A stretch of DNA of 12,143 bases, taken from positions 1 through 12,143 of the forward strand of contig CALWNS010000026.1 of assembly GCA_944382805.1 (NCBI GenBank). Direction: 5' to 3'. This document shows, piece after piece, positions 6,404 to 12,143 of this stretch (the first letter of the stretch is position 1; each line of letters starts with the position of its first letter). Position numbers and translations under genes: made by a program. The DNA comes from an uncultured Gemmiger sp. GTDB taxonomy: Bacteria; Bacillota; Clostridia; Oscillospirales; Ruminococcaceae. The notes beneath the pieces were generated by a model, which saw only the letters and a program-made list of their open reading frames with translations, did no database searches and was not told the origin of the DNA.

Positions 6404-7354
6404 ATGACAGAAAAACCGACCGAAAAATTCCGCACCAGCGTGGGCGGCCAGGCCCTGATGGAGGGCATCATGATGCGCGGCCCCAAGCTGATCGCCTGCG
6501 CGGTGCGCCGCCCGGACGGCACCATCGACCTGACCAGCGAGCCGGTGACCACCCGCTGGTACAACAAAGTCCCGCTGGTGCGCGGGGTGTGCAACATGGT
6601 GCAGAACCTGGCCACCGGCTACAAATACCTTTCGCACAGCGCCGACATCGCCCTGACCGAGGAGGAGCAGGAGGAGGAAAAAACAAAGTTCGACCTTTGG
6701 CTCGAACAGCATACCGGCCCGCGCGTGCAGAACGCGCTGATGGCCGTCTCGGCCCTGGTGGGCGTGGCGCTGGCGGTGTTCCTGTTCGTGTTCCTGCCCA
6801 CGTTTTTCACCGGCCTGTTGGGCCGCGCGGTGGCGCTGGGGCGCTGGCCGCGCGTGATCCTGGAGGCGCTGATCAAGCTGGCGCTGTTTTTGGGGTATAT
6901 GGCGCTGGTCTCCCGCATGAAGGAGATCCGCCGGATGTTCCAGTACCACGGCGCGGAGCACAAGACCATCGCCTGCTACGAGGCCGGCCTGCCGCTGACG
7001 GTGGAAAACATCCGCCCCTGCACGCGGTTCCACCCACGCTGCGGCACCAGTTTCCTGATTTTGGTGCTGCTCATCAGCATCGTGCTGTACGCGGTGCTGC
7101 CCTGGACCAGCACCGGCCTGCGCGTGGTGTACAAGCTGGCCATGCTGCCGCTGCTGGTGGGCATCTCTTACGAAGTGCTCAAGTGGGCCGGCCGCAGCCG
7201 CAGCCTGCTGGCGCGCGCCGTGGCCCGGCCGGGCCTGTGGCTGCAGCGGCTGACCGTGTTTGAACCGGAGGACGATATGATCGAGATCGCCATCGCCGCC
7301 GTCACCCCCGTTTTGCCCGAAACGCCGGACCAGGCGGCCTGGGGCCATGACTGA
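6404..7354 (+). CDS. yqhQ: YqhQ-family membrane protein (DUF1385, predicted metal-dependent enzyme)
   Basis: A 316-residue protein of the conserved YqhQ family (DUF1385), annotated elsewhere as a predicted metal-dependent enzyme; its reaction is not known to me. Family marks: GGQALMEGIMMRG (14-26), the HGAEHK motif (182-187) and HPRCGTSF (210-217), whose His and Cys residues could bind a metal. Membrane helices are likely at about 110-137, 150-170, 217-235 and 243-258. A very acidic, Glu-rich stretch lies at 85-93. The ATG at 6404 follows GAAGGAG (6388-6394). The last 8 bases overlap prmC. The pairing yqhQ-prmC is a familiar arrangement in Firmicutes, where prfA usually follows; here it does not. 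Confidence 0.92.
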   Translation: MTEKPTEKFRTSVGGQALMEGIMMRGPKLIACAVRRPDGTIDLTSEPVTTRWYNKVPLVRGVCNMVQNLATGYKYLSHSADIALTEEEQEEEKTKFDLWLEQHTGPRVQNALMAVSALVGVALAVFLFVFLPTFFTGLLGRAVALGRWPRVILEALIKLALFLGYMALVSRMKEIRRMFQYHGAEHKTIACYEAGLPLTVENIRPCTRFHPRCGTSFLILVLLISIVLYAVLPWTSTGLRVVYKLAMLPLLVGISYEVLKWAGRSRSLLARAVARPGLWLQRLTVFEPEDDMIEIAIAAVTPVLPETPDQAAWGHD

Positions 7355-8219
7355 GCCGCGGCTGGCCGGCCTGGCCCCGCGCGCCGCGCTGCGCGCCGTG
7401 CAAAGCTGCCTGGCGGCCGCCGGCGTGCCGGACGCCGGCTTTGACGCGCGCGAACTGTACCGCCTGGCCGCCGGGCGCGACCCGCGGCTGGACACGGAAC
7501 CGCTCGGCCCCGATACCGCCGCCCGCCTGGCGGCGCTGGCCGCCCGCCGCGCCGCGCGTGAACCGCTGCAATACATTGCCGGGCAGTGGGATTTTTTGGA
7601 CTTTACGCTGGCCGTCGGCCCCGGCGTGCTCTGCCCGCGGGCGGACAGCGAGTGTGTGTGCGAAGCCGCGCTGGATAAGCTGCACGCCGCCGCCCGCCCC
7701 GACCCCGTCGTGCTGGACCTGTGCGCCGGCAGCGGCTGCCTGGGGCTGGGCGTCAAGCGCTTTTGGCCCGGCGCGCGGGTCACCTGCGTGGAAAACAGCC
7801 CCGCGGCGCTCGGCTACCTGCGGCGCAACGCGGTCCGCGCGCTGCCCGGCCTGACCGTGGAGGTGCGCGCGGCCGACGTGCTGGCCTGCGCGGCCGACTG
7901 GGCGGCGGGCAGCGTCGACCTGATCGTCAGCAACCCGCCCTACCTGACGGCGGCCGAAATGGCCGCCCTGCAGCCGGAGACCGCCCGCGAACCGGCCTGC
8001 GCGCTGGACGGCGGGGCGGACGGCCTGCGGTTTTACCGCTGCCTGACCGGCCCCTGGCAGCGGGCGCTGCGCCCCGGCGGCTGGCTGGTGCTGGAGATCG
8101 GCTGCGCCCAGCGGCAGGCCGTGCTGGACCTGGGGCGGCAAAACGGCTGGGTGAACGCCGCCTGCCGCCGCGATTACGGCGGCAACGACCGCGTGATCCT
8201 GCTGCAAAAGCCCGAATAA
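7347..8219 (+). CDS. prmC: Peptide chain release factor N5-glutamine methyltransferase
   Basis: SAM-dependent enzyme that methylates the Gln of the GGQ motif in release factors RF1 and RF2, which improves translation termination. The 290-residue protein has the usual two parts: a helical N-terminal release-factor-binding domain (about 1-75) and a Rossmann methyltransferase domain. SAM motif I is LDLCAGSGCLGLG (123-135) and the substrate-glutamine motif NPPY is at 196-199. The family's PR-x-x-TE segment appears as CPRADSE (96-102), Ser replacing Thr. The ATG lies inside the end of yqhQ (8-base overlap), so translation is coupled. No release factor gene follows; the recA promoter region comes next. 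Confidence 0.95.
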   Translation: MTEPRLAGLAPRAALRAVQSCLAAAGVPDAGFDARELYRLAAGRDPRLDTEPLGPDTAARLAALAARRAAREPLQYIAGQWDFLDFTLAVGPGVLCPRADSECVCEAALDKLHAAARPDPVVLDLCAGSGCLGLGVKRFWPGARVTCVENSPAALGYLRRNAVRALPGLTVEVRAADVLACAADWAAGSVDLIVSNPPYLTAAEMAALQPETAREPACALDGGADGLRFYRCLTGPWQRALRPGGWLVLEIGCAQRQAVLDLGRQNGWVNAACRRDYGGNDRVILLQKPE

Positions 8220-8239
8220 GCGGACTTTGGCCCCTCTTT

Positions 8240-8258
8240 TTACAACAAATGGTTGTAA
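8240..8258. promoter_or_regulatory. Dyad across the recA -35 element, possible operator
   Basis: TTACAAC (8240-8246) and GTTGTAA (8252-8258) form a perfect 7-bp inverted repeat with 5 bases between; the right half contains the -35 hexamer. The position suits a repressor. It resembles the Gram-positive LexA (SOS) box, GAAC-N4-GTTC, but has CAAC-N5-GTTG instead, so it is either a diverged LexA site or the site of another regulator. Confidence 0.45.
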
Positions 8259-8281
8259 TCCGCCCCGGCAACGGGTATAAT
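8253..8281 (+). promoter_or_regulatory. Sigma-A promoter of recA
   Basis: TTGTAA (8253-8258) and a perfect TATAAT (8276-8281) are 17 bp apart, in the 111-bp gap between prmC and recA. Transcription would start near 8288, with a leader of about 43 bases. Confidence 0.85.
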
Positions 8282-8300
8282 AGTAGGCATACAATGCGAC

Positions 8301-8316
8301 CCGCCCCGCAGGGCGG
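8301..8316 (+). other. Small hairpin in the recA mRNA leader
   Basis: CCGCCC (8301-8306) and GGGCGG (8311-8316) pair over a CGCA tetraloop immediately before the AAAAGGAG ribosome binding site (8317-8324). It could influence ribosome loading or protect the 5' end of the transcript. There is no T run, so it is not a terminator. Confidence 0.45.
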
Positions 8317-8330
8317 AAAAGGAGAACCAT

Positions 8331-9493
<1,163 letters not shown>

Positions 9494-9494
<1 letters not shown>

Positions 9495-10132
9495 TGCCGC
9501 AGCTGACCGAGATCAGCCAGACCAAACGCGGGCGCTACGCGCTGTTTTTTGACGGCGAATTCGCCTTTTCGCTGGACGAAGATACCTTTGCCGCCGCCGG
9601 CCTGCACACGGGGGACACGCTGACCGAAGCCGAGGCCGCGACGCTGCAAAAGAAAAGCGACGCCCGCCGCGCGCTGGATAAGGCCATGGACCTGCTGGCG
9701 CTGCGCGACCACGCCGCGGGCGAACTGTACCAAAAGCTGTGCCGCAAATTCGACGCCCCCACCGCCGCGGCCGCCGTGGCCAAAGCGGGGGAGCTGGGCC
9801 TGCTGAACGACGAAGCCTTTGCCCGCCGCCGCGCGGCCGAGCTGCTGCGCAAGCGCAAAAGCCGGCGCGAGATCCTGCAGGACCTGGCCGCCAAGGGCAT
9901 CGACCGCGCCGCGGCCGCGGCCGCCGTGGAGGCCCTGGCCCCCGCCGGCCCGGACGGGGCCGAGGACCCCGACCTGGCCAGCGCCCGCGCGCTGGCCGCG
10001 CGCCAGTATGCGCGCAAACTGGCCGAAGGCAAGACCCAGCAGGTCATGGCCGCGCTGGCCCGCCGCGGCTTTTCCCACGCCGTCATCAAGGCCGCCGTGC
10101 AGCAGGCCCTGCAAGAGATTGAAGAACCGTAG
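9494..10132 (+). CDS. recX: RecX-family regulator of RecA
   Basis: A 212-residue protein that binds the RecA filament and modulates its activity. It is made of short helical repeats: an N-terminal strand-rich stretch (about 1-45) with RYALFFDGEFAFSLDE, then repeats with ALDKAMDLLALRDHAAGELYQKL (from about 60), the typical GLLNDEAFARR segment (about 102-112), a KSRREILQDL helix, and a last repeat ending in GFSHAVIKAAV. The long Ala/Arg-rich helices are normal for high-GC members. The ATG overlaps the recA TGA by one base, and this tight pairing supports the assignment. A 33-base gap separates it from rimO. Confidence 0.93.
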
Positions 10133-10165
10133 CCCCCGCCCACACGCTCAAACGAGGAACACCCC

Positions 10166-11506
10166 ATGAACATCGCCATCATTTCGCTCGGCTGCCCCAA
10201 AAACCAGGTGGACGCCGATGTGTTCACCCACGCGCTGCTCAAGGCCGGCCACCGGACCGTGGCCGACCCCGCCGCGGCGGACGCCGTTATCGTCAACACC
10301 TGCGGCTTTATCCAGTCCGCCAAAGAGGAAGCCATCGAAAACATCCTGCTGGCCGCGGGCTATAAGCGGCAGAACCCGAACCTGAAGGTCATTGTGACCG
10401 GCTGCCTGGCCGAGCGCTACAAGCAGCAGATCGCCGCCGAACTGCCGGAGGTGGACGCCGTGGTGGGCCTTGGCTCCAACGCCGCCCTGCCGGAAATTTT
10501 GCAGCGCGTGTGCGCCGCCGGCGCGGGCCGGGTGGAAAGCTACGGCCCCAAAAGCGCGCTGGCGCTGGGCGGGGCGCGCATCATCTCCACCCCGCGGCAT
10601 TACGCTTACTTAAAGGTGGCCGAAGGCTGCTCCAACCGCTGCCGCTACTGCGCCATCCCGCTCATCCGCGGGCCGCTGCGCTCCCGCCCGCTGGCGGACT
10701 GCGTGGCCGAAGCCCGCTGGCTGGCCGGCGAGGGCGTGCGCGAGCTGATCGTGGTAGCCCAGGACCCCACCGCCTACGGCGAGGACTGGGGCAAGCCCGG
10801 CGCCGTCTGCGAACTGCTGGACCGCCTGGGCGAAGTGGAGGGCCTCCGCTGGATCCGCGTGCTGTACGCCTACCCGGAGCGCATCACCGACGATTTTATC
10901 GCCGCCATGCGCCGCAACCCCAAGGTGGTTCCCTACCTGGACCTGCCCATCCAGCACTGCAACGACCGCGTGCTGGCCGCCATGGGCCGCCGCGGCTCCC
11001 GCGCCGACATCGAGGACGCCATCCGCCGCCTGCGCGCCGCGCTGCCCGGCCTGACGCTGCGCACCACGCTGATCGCCGGCTTCCCCGGCGAGACCGAGGA
11101 GGAATACGCCGAACTGTGCGATTTTGTGCGCACCGTGCGTTTTGACCGCCTGGGCTGCTTTGCCTATTCGCCGGAGGAAAACACCCCCGCCGCCGCCATG
11201 GACGGCCAGCTGGACGAAGAGACCAAGCAGAAGCGCGCCGACCATATCATGGAGCTGCAGGCCGACATCAGCGCCGCCGCCATGGCCGCCAAGGTGGGCC
11301 AAACGCTTGAATGCCTCTGCGACGGCGTGGACGAAGAGACCGGGATGTACCTGCTGCGTTCGGCCGGCGACTGCCCCGAGATCGACGGCAACGTGCTGAC
11401 CCCGGCCGACACGCCGCTGGAACCGGGCCGCTTTTACCGCGTGACCGTCACCGACGCCGACACCTACGACCTGTACGGCTATGTGGAAAGGGAGGAAGCC
11501 GAATGA
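10166..11506 (+). CDS. rimO: Ribosomal protein uS12 methylthiotransferase
   Basis: Radical-SAM methylthiotransferase that adds a methylthio group to the conserved aspartate of ribosomal protein S12. The 446-residue protein has the N-terminal UPF0004 domain with its three cluster cysteines (Cys10 in SLGCPKNQVD, Cys46 in NTCGF, Cys80 in TGCLAER), the radical-SAM CxxxCxxC motif (Cys155, Cys159, Cys162, in EGCSNRCRYCAIPLIRG), and a C-terminal TRAM domain (about 375-446). SLGCPKNQVD, AQDPTAYG and FAYSPEENTPA are RimO-type and distinguish it from the tRNA enzymes MiaB and MtaB. A GAGGA site (10154-10158) precedes the ATG. The end overlaps pgsA by 4 bases (ATGA). Confidence 0.96.
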   Translation: MNIAIISLGCPKNQVDADVFTHALLKAGHRTVADPAAADAVIVNTCGFIQSAKEEAIENILLAAGYKRQNPNLKVIVTGCLAERYKQQIAAELPEVDAVVGLGSNAALPEILQRVCAAGAGRVESYGPKSALALGGARIISTPRHYAYLKVAEGCSNRCRYCAIPLIRGPLRSRPLADCVAEARWLAGEGVRELIVVAQDPTAYGEDWGKPGAVCELLDRLGEVEGLRWIRVLYAYPERITDDFIAAMRRNPKVVPYLDLPIQHCNDRVLAAMGRRGSRADIEDAIRRLRAALPGLTLRTTLIAGFPGETEEEYAELCDFVRTVRFDRLGCFAYSPEENTPAAAMDGQLDEETKQKRADHIMELQADISAAAMAAKVGQTLECLCDGVDEETGMYLLRSAGDCPEIDGNVLTPADTPLEPGRFYRVTVTDADTYDLYGYVEREEAE

Positions 11507-12078
11507 ACCTGCCCAACAAGCTCACGCTGCTGCGCGTGGCGCTGGTGCCGTTTTTTATGTTTTTTGCGGCCGGGTCCCGCATCGGCACCGGAGAGTATAA
11601 CGCCGCCTTCCACCTGGCGGCCGGCCTGATCTTTGCCGCCGCCAGCTTTACCGATTTCCTGGACGGGTATCTCGCCCGCAAGTGGGGCCTGGTGACCGAT
11701 TTCGGCAAATTCATGGACCCCCTGGCCGACAAATGCCTGACCACCGCGGCGTTCCTCTACATGATGGCGGACGGGCTGTGCCACCCGGTCGTGCTGGCGC
11801 TGGTGCTGTTCCGCGAATTTGCCGTGGCCGGCGTGCGCATGATCGCGGCCGAGCGCGGCACCGTCATCGCCGCCAACATCTGGGGCAAGGTCAAAACGGT
11901 GCTGCAGATGCTCACGGTGCTGTTTTACTACCTGGTGCCGTTCTTTATGGGCCCCGCCGACATCCTGGCCTGGGGCATGATCGCGCAGGGGCTGTGCTGG
12001 CTGGTGGCGGCCGTCACCGTGCTGTCCGGCGGCATCTACCTGTGGCAGAACCGGGAATGCTTTATGAACGCGAAATAA
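11503..12078 (+). CDS. pgsA: CDP-diacylglycerol-glycerol-3-phosphate 3-phosphatidyltransferase
   Basis: Integral membrane enzyme that makes phosphatidylglycerol phosphate from CDP-diacylglycerol and glycerol 3-phosphate, the committed step to phosphatidylglycerol and cardiolipin. The 191-residue protein carries the full CDP-alcohol phosphotransferase signature D-x2-DG-x2-AR-x8-G-x3-D-x3-D: Asp51, Asp54-Gly55, Ala58-Arg59, Gly68, Asp72, Asp76. The N terminus NLPNKLTLLRVALVPFFMF is typical of PgsA. About five or six membrane helices are present. The ATG overlaps the rimO stop by 4 bases, and AGGGAGGA (11489-11496) within rimO serves as its ribosome binding site; longer upstream readings overlap rimO and are not family-like. 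Membrane helices plus the exact spacing make other members of the superfamily less likely. Confidence 0.95.
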   Translation: MNLPNKLTLLRVALVPFFMFFAAGSRIGTGEYNAAFHLAAGLIFAAASFTDFLDGYLARKWGLVTDFGKFMDPLADKCLTTAAFLYMMADGLCHPVVLALVLFREFAVAGVRMIAAERGTVIAANIWGKVKTVLQMLTVLFYYLVPFFMGPADILAWGMIAQGLCWLVAAVTVLSGGIYLWQNRECFMNAK

Positions 12079-12100
12079 GCTGCGAAAGGAAGCCGATACC

Positions 12101-12143
12101 ATGCAGATCTTCAACACCCTCACCCGCCAAAAAGAGGAGTTCA
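12101..12143 (+). CDS. cysS: Cysteinyl-tRNA synthetase, N-terminal fragment
   Basis: Only 14 codons are visible before the window ends: MQIFNTLTRQKEEF. This matches the usual N terminus of bacterial CysS (xIxNTLTRxKEEF), which charges tRNA-Cys. AAAGGA (12085-12090) precedes the ATG and the gene starts 22 bases after pgsA, so it is probably in the same transcription run. The call rests on this short stretch only; the catalytic HIGH and KMSKS motifs lie outside the window. Confidence 0.8.
   Translation, partial: MQIFNTLTRQKEEF

Noticed and set aside
8220..8260. Terminator for the prmC run
   Set aside because: A T run (8236-8241) and the TTACAAC/GTTGTAA dyad are present, but the T run comes before the dyad and is not preceded by a GC stem, so the order is wrong for a Rho-independent terminator on the plus strand.

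Overview
The window is GC-rich, tightly packed bacterial chromosome. It fits a Gram-positive of the class Clostridia, most likely a gut-type Oscillospiraceae/Ruminococcaceae lineage. The reasons are: AGGAGG-type ribosome binding sites, near-consensus sigma-A promoters (TATAAT), a YqhQ (DUF1385) gene paired with prmC, a BioY biotin transporter, and RecA/RecX/RimO/PgsA/CysS proteins of Firmicutes type. The placement below class level is inference from overall character, not a phylogeny.

Layout. The first 124 bases are the C-terminal end of an unrecognised plus-strand gene. A perfect 13-bp bidirectional terminator (132-164) separates it from the convergent argF (ornithine carbamoyltransferase, minus strand). 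A divergent intergenic region of about 200 bp (1200-1407) holds an argF promoter with a candidate ArgR operator, GC-rich dyads, and a weaker promoter for the plus-strand genes. From 1408 to the window end every gene is on the plus strand with gaps of 0-33 bp, except 111 bp before recA. The first run is aldose epimerase (LacX type), SpoU/TrmH RNA methyltransferase, bioY, ruvX (yqgF), uppS, an orphan sensor histidine kinase, yqhQ and prmC. A second run starts at its own promoter: recA, recX, rimO, pgsA and the start of cysS.

How the genes work together. This is mostly core housekeeping: DNA repair and recombination (ruvX, recA, recX), translation quality and modification (SpoU methylase, prmC, rimO, cysS), and envelope lipid supply (uppS for the peptidoglycan carrier lipid, pgsA for phosphatidylglycerol). 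Small metabolic additions are arginine synthesis, sugar anomer handling and biotin uptake. The points that stand out are the sensor kinase with no response regulator beside it, the order recA-recX-rimO-pgsA without cinA, a dyad across the recA -35 element that resembles but does not match a LexA box, and a few substitutions in UppS signature motifs.

I found no mobile element, CRISPR array, tRNA, rRNA or anything that looks like a new multi-gene system. No stretch over 300 bases lacks a gene. The long ORFs opposite the real genes are GC-rich shadow frames.
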